This document shows, one piece after another, positions 25,344-36,567 of a stretch of DNA of 64,000 bases. Within the stretch, counting starts at the first letter, position 1, and each line of letters begins with the position of its first letter. The stretch comes from Hymenoscyphus infarciens (taxonomy: Eukaryota; Ascomycota; Leotiomycetes; Helotiales; Helotiaceae). The notes under the pieces were generated by a model. The model worked only from the letters and a program-made list of their open reading frames with translations, did no database searches and was not told the DNA's origin. A program made the position numbers and the translations under genes. Location: positions 44,670 to 108,669 of the forward strand of contig LLCB01000203.1 in assembly GCA_001414345.1 (NCBI GenBank). Direction: 5' to 3'.

Positions 25344-28049
25344 AATTTAGATATAGAATAGTATTATTTATGTCTATAAAGCTAACTAGAACTTAATAGA
25401 CGTAGAACCTATAATATTACGATTTTTTAAAGATTTAAGAGTCTAAGATTACTAACTTTTATTAGTAGTAGTAAGTAATTTATAAATTAGACTTAGTACT
25501 AATAGTTGTAGTTAGTAGGTTTACTCTATTAAAATCCTCCTCTAAGTACTTAGAGAATTATATACTTATAACTATATCTATAATCTTATATAAATTACTT
25601 CTAATTTTAATTAAAAGTTAATAAACATGTCTATTCCTCTCTAGAGTTGTATTAAGCCTTTTTTTATACTTAAAATATATAAATTTTAGGCCTAGAGCTT
25701 AGCCTATATTTAGTATAGATTTATTCCTAGTTTAGTATATCTATTTACTTATTAATTATAGATAGCGAAAGTAACGCTACTAGCTAACTCTCTACGCCTT
25801 TTATAGATAGTAATATATACTTTCTTTATTATATTACTTTCTATTAATGTTTTATTTACTCTAGCTAGTAGGTAATTATAATTATAAACTACTATAAAGT
25901 CTATAGTTAGTTAGTAGATTATAATACTATAATCCTAGAGTTACTACTATAGCTAAGGATATATATTAAGTATAAGGTTACTAATAGAGAGAGAGAGGAT
26001 TAAGAATTTAGAACCTTACCTTTTAAATAGACTTAAGAGACTATCTTTTAGTAGACGACCTAGGATTAGAATCGTTAAAGCTTTCTACTATAATAACGAC
26101 GTTTAATACTATCTATTAGTAGAAGGGCTCTATAAAAAAGAAGGTCTAATCTTAAGAATGAATTAGTAGCCTTTAAAGTAGATTAATTAAATATAAATTT
26201 ATCTACTAATATCTATCTCTAAATCTCCTTTTAAATTATCTTTAACTAGCGAGGTATATCTATTAGTTATATACTCTTTTAAATTCTTATCTAATTCGTT
26301 ATCTAACTTCTCTAATTTCTTATCTAAGAAGTTACTATTATATAAATAATCTAGTACTACGTTCGTTACTTAATCGCTTCTACCTTCGTTACTAAAGTAT
26401 ATGCTAAATTTATCTTAATTAGCCTCTCTAGCTTTCTTTAATCCTTAAGCTACCTTAGAGTATAGCTCTTACTTATATACTCTCTCTAGCTTATCTAAAA
26501 GGCTTAATCCTATTAAATTACTCTTTTAGATATACGCTAATAATTCTACTCTTAAATCTAAGTACGCTATAGTATAAGTTTCTCTCTCTTTAGTATATAT
26601 TATCTTATTAATTGATAGTATATATTTATATACTAATAATTTTATTTTATACTACTCTAGAGTTACTTAAGATAAATATATATTAATATCTTAATTCTTA
26701 TATAATTCCTAAAGCTTAGTAAGCTTCTTAGTAGATATCTTAATACTATAATTCTCTACTAGATACTCTTTACTCCTAGAATAGTAAAAGTTAGTCTATA
26801 GTACTTCTAGTACTCTATACTCTCGATTAGTATTAGTACGAATATAATAGCGATTCTATATATATATAAACGTTTAAAGCTTCTTCTAGATAATTAGAAT
26901 ATATATATATAATATAGTAATTATATTAGAGAGACTCTTTTTAGAAAATAACCTCTTTTTATAAATACTCTAGAAGTATATCTTCTACTTATTTAGAGAC
27001 CCTTTTATAAGCTATCTCTACTAAGTCTTAATATGTTAGTTAGTTATAAAAGTACTAAACTAATATAAGTTTAAAAATTAGTATAGCTCTCTACTACTTT
27101 CTATAGCTTATTATTAATAAAGTATAAAGTAAGCGTCTACTACTATTAGAGATTTCGATTCTTAATCTAATTATATATAGTATAGTATCTTTCTAAGGCT
27201 ACTTATAATATTGCTATATTATTATAGAGTAGATACTACTATATTATTCGAGATATTATAATAGCTCTAAGAGAGAAATTAAACATAGGTATTAATACTA
27301 GTATATATCTTAATACTAATAAATCTTAATTTATAATATCTGTTAATACTCTATATAAAATTAGACTCTAGTATAATATATTTACTATAAGTATCTTTAA
27401 TCTTTTATAATCTATAATTATACCCCTCTTTATTAACCTTTAATAACGCTTTTTAAATCTTATTCTAGCTTTATCTTTTATCTCTATCTTTATTAATACT
27501 ATAAGTATTAAGATATATATAGAGGAATCTAAGGCTAAAGCTTCTTATAGTACTAAAGTAGCTATATTCGTAGATCTTATACTAAAGAATAGCCTTTAGC
27601 TCTTTATACTCTTCTTATATAAGAAACTTTTAACATTAAAGGCCTATCTTAAATTATAACTTTTAAAGCCTTTAAGGCTTAATTATAAAGCTCTTATAAT
27701 TTAATATATATACTATACTTAAATCAGATAATCCTATATCTTTAAAGAGATATACTACTTATATATATAAAGTAGGAGTAGTCTTACTTTTTTTATACTA
27801 GTAAAGGTTTTACTCTATATTAATTTAGAGCTTAAGAGTAGTATTAGAGACGTTAATATTATACTTACTTTTAAGAATATTATATATCTCTTAAGTAGAG
27901 ACTTTCTTTTAGTATAACTCTTCTATAAATACTCTATATAGCTCTAAATCGATAAACTAATATAGTATATTTAAGCTCCTATTATATGCTTAAAATCGCT
28001 CTTTTTACACTTTCTACTATACTTAAAATTCTAGGATTATTATACTATA

Positions 28050-28434
28050 ATACTACTACTAAGAATATTACACTTTAATAGATATCTAGAGCCGCTACTA
28101 GAGCTTATTCTCTTCCTTCTTCTATCGTTGTTAGTACTTGAATTCGAGGGAAGAGAGAGAGTATATATAGTAGTAGAATAGCACTTTTAAAAAAAGGAAT
28201 AATATAGAGTAGTATTTAAAAGAAGAAGCAACTAATTCGATTTATCTTAAGAGATTCTACTACTAAGGATATTATACTTTAATAGATACTTAAAGCTATT
28301 ACTAAAGCTTATCCTCTTCCTTCTCCTATTATTATTAGTACTTGAATTTAAGGAGAGAGAGAGAGTATATATAGTAGTAGAATAGTACTTTTAAAAGAAG
28401 GAATAATAGAGAGTAGTATATAGTATTTAAAGGA
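28050..28434 (+). repeat. Tandem duplication of about 205 bp in the right arm
   Basis: Copies start near 28050 and 28256. Both carry TACTACTAAG(A/G)ATATTA, TTTAATAGATA, TTAGTACTTGAATT, a GAGAGAGAGAGTATATATAG tract and AGTAGTAGAATAG. Differences are mostly C/T and G/A. Confidence 0.8.
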
Positions 28435-28498
28435 AAGAGCGATATAAGAGGGTTAGTATATAAGGTAAGTATACTTTTTAGTTTATAAAATAAATAGT

Positions 28499-28596
28499 GC
28501 TAACCCTAATTAGGAAATTAGTATATAATTAAGAAAAGTAGTTAAAAGTACTTAAATAATCTTAAATTAAGATTATTTAAGCTTTTAAAGTAAGCT
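28499..28596 (+). repeat. Subterminal palindromic repeat (right copy)
   Basis: Contains a perfect palindrome at 28551-28581: 15-bp arms (CTTAAATAATCTTAA and its complement) around one base. The left copy at 16439-16536 is in the same, not inverted, orientation. Confidence 0.7.
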
Positions 28597-28835
28597 AATT
28601 ACTTTAATATTAAGTAATCTAGAGTAATTAGTTTAAAAAAGGCCTAGTTTTAAGATATAATTTAGGAACTTATTATAGTAATAAAAGTTGATTTATATAG
28701 TCTTTTTGTATTATATATATATATCTCTTACTCTAATATGTTTTAATTTAATATTTAATACCTTTTATAATTATTTATTAATTATATGACTTTTATAATT
28801 TACGATTTACGATTTATGATTTAGCCTCTAAAAAA

Positions 28836-28990
28836 TCTACGTTTATTGATTTACGATTTACGATTTACAATTTAGCTCTAAAGAGCTATATACTTAGAAA
28901 TCTAAGCTTTACGATTTACGATTTACGATTTATAATTTACGATTTACGATTTAGTCGTCGTTTTCGACTTTTAGTATGTACGGGACGCCC
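28836..28990 (-). repeat. Right terminal inverted repeat of the outer element
   Basis: Inverted partner of the left terminal repeat. Its outer 54 bp now encode the aberrant last residues and TAA stop of the truncated host gene. Confidence 0.85.
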
Positions 28991-30343
28991 TACCTCCCCA
29001 GTAATCCCTCTTTTCTTTCCAAACAAGAAATATTTGACAACTGGATTCTTCCAGTAACCATCTTTCAATTTTTGGGCGCAACCTAAATTGTTTCAATCAT
29101 CTCAGCAAATTACAACATAAACAAAACGATCTAGGGAAGGCTTACCATGAAAAACACCTAGCACACTAAGCGGAATAGGTGCCCACACGAATAACGCAGC
29201 AACCTGTCTAAAGCCCCAAGTATCATCTTCAAATTTCTCCCCCGCCACACTTCGCAAATGTTCTCGCTGTCGCCACATCATACTAATTCCAAGTCCCATT
29301 CCCGCAACCATCAAGCCGATCAACAAGATCCAGACGGACAGGATGAACCTAAAAATTCGCACCCGTGCCTGGCCCCTAAACTTCTCCTTTAAAGTCGTGA
29401 GCCAGAAGCCTGTCATCCCCACTATCCCGAAAATCGCAGCAGCCCAGGGAGGATAGGGAATTGGTGTAATGACCCCGTAGTCGGTGGCGTCGTTATGGAC
29501 GCATCCTTCAGATGCTAGGCGCCAGTTTATCCTCCTGCTACTGCTCAGTTGACTCTTTCCCAGAGCCACAATCACGACGACAAAAACGACCGTCTGCAGC
29601 CATACACGAGGGTTGAAAAGAGACAGAGAGTCAACAAGACAGAAGAAGATGACCAGGATACTGTTGATCTGCAAGAATGCCAATGATTGCATCTCGGCGA
29701 TTTCGAAGATGGCCGGGTTGCTCGCTAAACTGACGAGCGATGCGACGGCGGAAGCCAGGATGAAAAAGCCGTTGGAGGCGAAGAAGAGATCTTGTACGTG
29801 TTGCAAGCCCAACACAATTGCGGTGAATAAAGGCCTTTTCTCGCTGTCGATGTCTCCTTTTAGGAAAAGGGAGAGGTATATTAAGCGATAGACGGGACCG
29901 ACGAGGATTGTGAGACCTAGTTGGATGGTGTATGAATACATCATCTGTTGACGGAGAGAGAAGTTAGAGATTGCTTGCTTGGAGGGAAACTGGTGCGGAT
30001 TGCGACTTCAATAGTAAAAACTGGGGGGACTTACTCCTATTCCCGATAAATCTGGATTCCCTACCCCGTAGCTGAGAAGACATAAGTTCTGGCAGTTTTG
30101 AACCTCTACTGTGATGTTCAATCCTTCTCGGATGGCATGGTCGAAGAAATCTTGCATATCATCGAAATCGCAAGTGTGGTTGTTTGAAGCCGCCGTCGTG
30201 GTGGGTTCTGCTCTGCTCTGTGAGGTGATTGATGTTGCCGGGGACAGTGAAGTTGCAGTTGGGGAAGCCAGTTGAGGTAAGGCGGATACTGGGAAGGCCC
30301 ATAGAGAAAAACCTACTGCCGTGAAAGACAGCAAATGAAGCAT
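28937..30343 (-). CDS. Fungal polytopic membrane protein, 3' end replaced by transposon sequence
   Basis: Exons 30343-30035, 29944-29146 and 29082-28937, introns of 90 and 63 nt, 417 residues as it now stands. I chose the ATG at 30343 because it opens a signal peptide (MLHLLSFTAVGFSLWAFPVS); an upstream in-frame ATG at 30424 is possible. A Ser/Thr-rich segment, a Cys-containing extracellular region and the motif GNPDLSGIG precede about seven hydrophobic segments. This arrangement occurs in uncharacterised fungal membrane proteins; I know no function. The third exon (GCAQKLKDGYWKNPVVKYFL...) runs into the terminal repeat of the 13.1-kb element after codon GTA at 28993-28991. It then reads 17 element-derived codons to a TAA at 28939-28937. 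The original last codons lie at 15890-15855. Confidence 0.75.
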
Positions 30344-31682
30344 CTTGCTCGAGTTTGGGGTTTGAGGTGTAAGCAGGCCTTGTGTGATGAAGCAGTTATT
30401 TAAACCATGAACTTTTCCCAGCAAGATTCATTCAGTTAAATTGAATTTGGCTGAGAACCGCGCGGAGAGAACATGAGAGACCTGATCGAATACCTGCCAG
30501 CCTCGTTGTGAGATTGCAACCCCTGGAGTCATACCCTCGTTTTCATAATACGCGAAAGATTTCCAAGAACATCGAAAGAGCCTCAACTTGGCCCGATAAG
30601 AATTGGAAGTTGATACGTGGAGCTAAAAAACAATATTTATAATGCGACTCTGACATGCAACACTGCAGACGATCATTTTCAGCCCGTCGCAGGGGTGGAA
30701 GAGGCTCTCCAAAACAACCTACCACCCAGTACTATCAGTCCACAGGATAACGAAAAGCTATCACATCGTACGATTCCAATTACGCGACGCTAAACGATCG
30801 TTTGGCTGGCTGGATCGCAAATGCCGAACCTCCTGGCTCAATATAAAGCGACAGCTCACTACTGGGTTGCAGTTAGGACTATACCTGTAATGGGGGCTGA
30901 TTTTCTGCTGTCTGTAGCGACCAGTCAGATCTTTGCCTGCCACACGGTTGTGCAAGAAGAGAACACTATTCAAGACGTGGATAAAAAGCTCTCAATCAAA
31001 TCATCAAGCATACCCCTAAACTCGTGCCTCATATGGTACTTGAATTTTCATTCCCCAGGTGCCCAATGTAATAGTCGCTTCTCATCATATATCAAGTGGA
31101 GGAGGCGAGAGGGAACCCGATCCAAAACACTGGGACAATCTTTGAGCAGTGGCAGAGATTTACTTCGTCCCAGGCGAATCAGTCCATAGCGGGACCCAGC
31201 AAAGCAGGGTTTATTTAGGAGGCCCCGTTATGGACTGTTACGCCTGGGACTAAGTACATGACAATTTTTGACAGAAGCTAGCCAAACTCGGATTTAGTAT
31301 GAACTGAGGGATGAACAAAATGAGACCGGTGTATGCAGCCCAAAGACCAAAGTGATAGTTTTTAATATGATCGCTATACGGTTCTGTGTTATCAATGCTA
31401 CTCAACCACCCGTGTTCTCGTGGCCTTGTATTTGTGGAGGACCAATACAGACGCCAAGAAGACCTCAATTTTCGACTTCAGCTTCAGCTCACCATCATTT
31501 CGGGTTGCCAGCTATGGCGTTTCTTCATAATCTAGAACCTTTATCTTCTCGCAGAGCCTCTCCGGTCTGTCAATAGGAACATTATCCTTCAACTCGACCA
31601 CTATCACACAAATATAAGAAAATATCTTACTTGAACATCACCTGAATTTTTTTGGAAACTCGTCTAACCTTTCTCCCTCATT
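30344..31682. other. Intergenic between divergent membrane protein genes
   Basis: Normal-composition DNA. Several ORFs of 60-120 codons overlap on both strands without splice continuity or motifs. Nothing further seen. Confidence 0.5.
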
Positions 31683-33448
31683 ATGGGCCCCCCCACTGAG
31701 CTAGTCATCGAGACAAACAGTGTCCAAGACACTTCAAAACACCGACCTGGGGAGACCAAGCTCTCTCATCGATTCAAGTCAATCAATATTCCGCTACTGC
31801 ACCTAACATGTTGTGCAATTATATCCTTCACGGTCGCCTACGTCCTCGACGGCTATCTGGCAGTACCCACAGAATCCGCCCGATATGTCGACGGTGGCAG
31901 ATTCAAACTCAAAGTTTCCGATGTTACCACGCTCGTTTCGGCCGGCTTGACTGCTGTCAAGGTCCTCGTCGGAATCTGGGCAGGAACCATATTATGGAAT
32001 TGCGCATTCATGTTGCTAGAGAAGCGCCCTGGAGGGTTGACTCTTCCACAACTGAATCGAGTATTTTCCTTTTATATCCCACCGTTTCCAATGTCTTCGA
32101 CGGAAGGACTTGTTTTGCTTCTTCTATTCCTGGTCTTGCCCCAGCAGCTCATCGCTCCACTTATTACCGGTGCTGTTAATTGGAGCCCCTCGTTCGAATT
32201 TAGCCAAGTATTGCGGTCTACACAAGCTGGAAGTCCGGAAGCAAATCCTACATCTTGGTTTTGGTATTACTTTGGAACAGCCGATCGACGTGCAAGTGTC
32301 AGACGGGCAGCAGCAATGACAACTATCGCGTGGGATGGCTCAGCAACCGATAGAGTGCATCCCCGACATGTCATGAATGACGTCCCTGGGCTTACCATTC
32401 CCATCAACTCAACACTTTTCAACGTCGTCCTCCCATGCATTCAGATCCATTCCATCACGTTTCCCGCAACACCTCCACCAGACCGACTTCTCAAACTCGT
32501 CAAGGATTCCAGGGACGATAAAGAAGCGGATGGCACTTTATTGAGCCGAGTTGCGGATGCACCCCTCAAGTATGGGGTCAATGGTAATGTAGTTCTATTT
32601 GACATCGACGACAGACCCAATCTCCTTGAACAGTTGCCGCCCAAGGACGATTCAAATTTTGTCATGGAGGTTCCAGCCGACTACAAGAAAAGTGGCCTTC
32701 TGTATGCTGTAATGTTAGCAGGAATACCGGGGTCCGATGGAAGTCCCTGGACGGATTGCAAGGACTTCAAAAACAGTAGCACCTTTGGCAGGGCACCAAT
32801 TACTTTCAACACTACTCACGGAGGCAACTATCAGTGGTGTCACATGTACGCCATCGTCAACCTGACTGCCGGACAAGTACCTATGTCTCCGATCGCGTGG
32901 TGGAAGCAGATCTTCCCAGCAACAAATTGGAGATCAAAGCTGGACCTTGGGTCAAAGAAGCGATATATCTTATGCCGGATGTCATGAGCAACGTGGCCAT
33001 GATGAACTCAACCAATCTCTATACCTGGAACGACGTCGAAGGCTATCTCAACAAAGTCATCAGATACTCGTACCAAGGCTCGTGGGACATGCTCTACCGC
33101 TCCTACGAAAATGATACCCGAAAGCTGGACGTGCGTTATTATGAGTCGAGGGTTTTGGCCTCTGTGTCGAAAGCTAGAGTTTTCGCTTGGCTGGCACTCA
33201 GCGTGTTGTTGACACTTTCGGCATTCATCTTGGTCGTGGGGAAAACGGCGTTGTGTGAGAGAAGTGTGGTATTTGATGGGCCTGTTGCCGCTTTGATTAC
33301 TGATGCGACGGAGGTGTTGGAGAGAGGAACGGAACTGACGAACTTGGCATACGTGAGGAAGGAAAAGAACGTTGGAGAGGTGCAGCTGAGGAGGAAATCG
33401 GATGGCGGATTCATTCTCGCTCCTTTTCCTGATGGGGTTTTAGTTTAG
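31683..33448 (+). CDS. Multi-pass fungal membrane protein with apparent frameshift
   Basis: The first frame runs from 31683 and stops at 32987. A second frame covers about 32880-33448. Coding quality is good in frame one through MYAIVNLTAGQ and in frame two from TYVSDRVVEADLP to the end, so the switch lies at about 32868-32880. Hydrophobic segments lie at residues about 39-60, 82-112 and 140-160, with a large central domain and a last membrane segment (VFAWLALSVLLTLSAFILVV) in frame two. A single-base indel explains this best; the frame-one product would lose the last membrane segment. A small intron cannot be excluded (for example 32839-32909 or 32846-32919), but it would delete well-coding sequence. 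Function unknown. Confidence 0.6.
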
Positions 33449-36400
33449 GTGTTTGCTTCGAAAATAATTGAGTTAAGCGAGAGGAGAGGAGCTGGGTCAC
33501 GAGGCTATCCTATCCTATGTACTTGAGTTTTCCTAATTTGATATTCAAAAGGAGTTATAGTGTCATAGATAAGATTTCCGAAAACTTCTCAACAGCGTTG
33601 TATATTATTATTCATAGCTACTGTTCAGTGAATATAACAACACACGCTCAACAATATATTGCTCTTAACAATTGAGAAAAACCGCGCTCATAACTATATG
33701 TCAATATCGTTCATAATTGGGTACTAAGCCCTCAGTATCTGTATCGTAGGCCGCAGAAGAGTTTTCATCTACTTGTGCAAATAAGCCTATATACATAGTG
33801 GCACAGACCTTAGAGAGTAATTTGATTGTTCCTCTACATGACTGGTATGACCAAGACAATTAAGTAAAGAGAAACAGCCAGTATATTTTCAAAACCTCAA
33901 ACATATAAGGTATCCTAAATCCACAAAAGGCCCAAAGCGACAAAATCGGAAAACGCACATCACACGACGTTGCATAATATATGAGAAATATATATTTACT
34001 TAGGAGGATACCTTTATCCACCGTTACTACCTTTCACGATCTACCACTTCCGATTATGCCGTGGTTTTCAAGCAGACATTGAAGTGTTCGAGACACCAAA
34101 TCTACCCCGCATGAGCCACGGTTTTTATTGGCATGATCATCAACCTTTTCTCCATCGTCTCGGAATGGTGGGCTTTGTTGCCGTCTATCAAAGTCTTAAA
34201 TATCCCTCAAGTAAGAATGGAGGGTTCACGAAAGTACCTCGCGATTGATTCCTTTATATACGCCCCACCCACAAGCTTTGAGTGGTACTTGAGTAGATGG
34301 ATAAGGGAAATGTTGTATGCTTTCTATCAGCTTGGTTCCATCACGCCTCCGATATAGTTGTTGAAGATCCAAGTCTTCATAATGGAACTTTAAGCACGTA
34401 TGTAGTCTTAAAGTCCGTGAGATACAGAGAGGGCAGGACTGCAATCTCAATCCTAAGTTGAACTTTCTTAGCTCGTGGAATTAGCGAGTTTGAAGACATT
34501 ATGCCTACTTCCTTGCAAGCGCTGTCATTTTATTGCAACGGGCTTAAGAAAACCCCCAAAAAAACAGTACTCAAGCGAAAAAAAGTCAACAGGGTATATT
34601 AACAGTATAGGGAATAATCTAAGTAGGAATTTAACTTAACCCCTCCGCCCCCACTAAATAACTTCAAGATATGGTGGTCATTCCTAGCACCATATTCTCA
34701 AACAAAACCGGACTGTGATGTGCAAAAGCCATACAATCCTTTTGTTCGACGAAGGATTGCGAGATTTGGCTAATGTTTCGATAATATCCGCCACTAGTAT
34801 AAGGTTGTTTAGGTTTTTTTGTGGGGGTATAGGAGTGTGAGTTCAGCTCAAGGTCGATAGAGGAGTTGAGTGATTGAAACGGATTGCTTCATTCGCTTGA
34901 TTGTAATGGGATGATTCGAGAGCTAGAGAGGGGAGAGGGTTGCGATTCGAAGTCGAAGGGCTCGTTCGCGAATTTTGGGATTTGAACTTTGGTTTTGCAA
35001 GCGATACCACCATCTCACACCGGATCGTTGTTTTCTTTTCCTCTCCTTCAAGTTGTACATATCCAAATCGTGTATAACCAGGCCACACAGCATGCTACCA
35101 AGGCCTCGAACCTATTTTCGGGAGTTGATTAGCATCCCGACGGTTGTTGAGTAAAGAGTCAAAGAAGTTTCTTACAGGTCCTAATATGCGTCGCGAACGG
35201 AAAACCACCGAAATCCACATGTACCTTCAGCTCGATGGACACAAGATAACCACCTGGAGGATGGGCTCGATCGGTATACTGATCTAAACAACGATTAGAA
35301 AACATGGTCGAATAGCACGTTCCCTCAGTGGGCTGAAATTTGGCGGAATGTTGCGCCAACACTGCAAAGATCTTGGGGGCAGTAGAAGGACACTCTGCCA
35401 TTGAGACTAGAGTGCGTGTTGTAACAGACTGTGTTCTAGCAGACGGTAATTAGGAATTAGATAGTCGGTGAAGCATGGCACAATGTACTCCATAGAAAAG
35501 AATCCATTTCAATGACACATTGAGACGGTTTGGAGAGAAGAGGAAACTTGAAATCAGAAGTGATTACTCACCCCGGATACATCCTTAGATGTCTTCGCTT
35601 AGGGTCACCCCAACATAAATGCACCACTGACACAACCCCCATGAAACACCCTGCTGAAGTATTCGGAAGCCACCGGGAACAAAAAAGGAAATACAAATGG
35701 AATGTTCAAGGCTCACTCCGCAAATCTCGGAGAATTCCCCGAAATCTGAGATCCTGAAGCATCGGAGATACAAGACGTCTGCACCCAGCCTTCCTTTTCT
35801 CATCTCATCATTTCACGATCGCTTGGGACTCCCTCCTCTTTCGATGAGCAAATTTGAATACTTTACTCGCAAACTGAAGAATAGCATCAACGGTCCAGAT
35901 CCTCTGCTGTCAGTTGTGAGCATACAGAAGCTAGGGGTTAGCGAAATAGGCTAAACAAAAAGTTAGTGTCTTGGCTAACAAGATGAAAATTTTAGCTGAC
36001 CATTTGAAGGACGGCACACGGAGTTCTAGGTAAATACCACGATTTCTAGTCGAGCTGTCGCTGGCCAATGTTTAATTTTCATGACAATTCGCTTGAGGGC
36101 GACCCCCCTGGATAAAAGCCAAAGACACCGAGGGCGCACCGAACTCTGGAAATGACTCTACTACTGGTGGTATGTGCTGCCCCCTCGAGTGATTTCAAGT
36201 AGTCGGTATCAACGTAAACACATACGCAACGTCCATTCACGAGTTTCACGATAAGGAAATTTGGAAAGAATACGAGAAAAAGAAATCAGAAAGGCGAAAA
36301 CGAGAATTGAGCCCCAAAATCAAACTAACAGAAGTTGCATCCCGTCTTTTCAACAGCATTGTATTTACACCGAGAAATTGTGCCGAGAAAAGTTTATAGA

Positions 36401-36567
36401 AAGAACCACTCTTCACAATGTGAACAAAAGTCTAGAACAAATCCAACGCCATATGTGATGATGCCCAAAAAAGCAAACCGACAATCTCTCATGCATATAG
36501 ACCCGTTCCCACATCAACATCAAAAAGCTGATTGTGGTTGGACCAAACTTTCGCCATTCAAACTTTT
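33449..36567. other. Intergenic, mostly no supported gene
   Basis: Moderately AT-rich, with scattered short ORFs. Only the pair at 34843-35401 on the minus strand looks at all gene-like and is listed separately. Confidence 0.5.
34843..35401 (-). CDS. Possible small two-exon gene, unrecognised
   Basis: An 80-codon ORF begins at ATG 35401 and contains PPGGYLVSIELKVHVDFGGF. A second coding-like ORF (WPGYTRFGYVQLEGEEKKTT...) ends at 34843. Between them is a good branch site (TGCTAATCAAC) followed by AG acceptors. A donor just after ...VSIELK joined to the AG before CATGCTGTG keeps frame. The more canonical GTAAGA donor would give a stop after a few codons. No family recognised; may be spurious or decayed. 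Confidence 0.25.

Larger units (their letters stand above)
19000..25502. mobile_element. MITE-like inverted-repeat element interrupted by the Copia-like insertion
   Basis: Inverted repeats of about 60 bp at 19000-19060 and 25441-25502 share TTA(A/G)(C/T)ACTAAG, CTAATTT(G/A)TAAATTA and ACTACTACTAATAAAAGTTA. Without the LTR element between them the unit would be about 270 bp. Its ends and target duplication are not resolved. Confidence 0.6.
15893..28990. mobile_element. 13.1-kb nested element with terminal inverted repeats and TA target duplication
   Basis: The ends are inverted repeats of about 150 bp. The outermost bases are CGGCATCCTGTACGTAC on the left and, on the minus strand, GGGCGTCCCGTACATAC on the right. 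Both continue with AAAAGTC and then arrays of AAATCGT words. TA flanks both sides (15891-15892 and 28991-28992), as in Tc1/mariner-pogo elements. The interior is AT-rich and stop-filled. Minus-strand reading at about 18.2-18.4 kb gives a basic, Ala/Arg/Lys-rich stretch (DKLAIARERA with stops) reminiscent of the C-terminus of fungal pogo/Fot1 transposases, which is weak evidence. Another coding-like minus-strand stretch lies at about 26.2-26.6 kb. Without the inner insertions the element would be about 6.6 kb. Confidence 0.8.
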
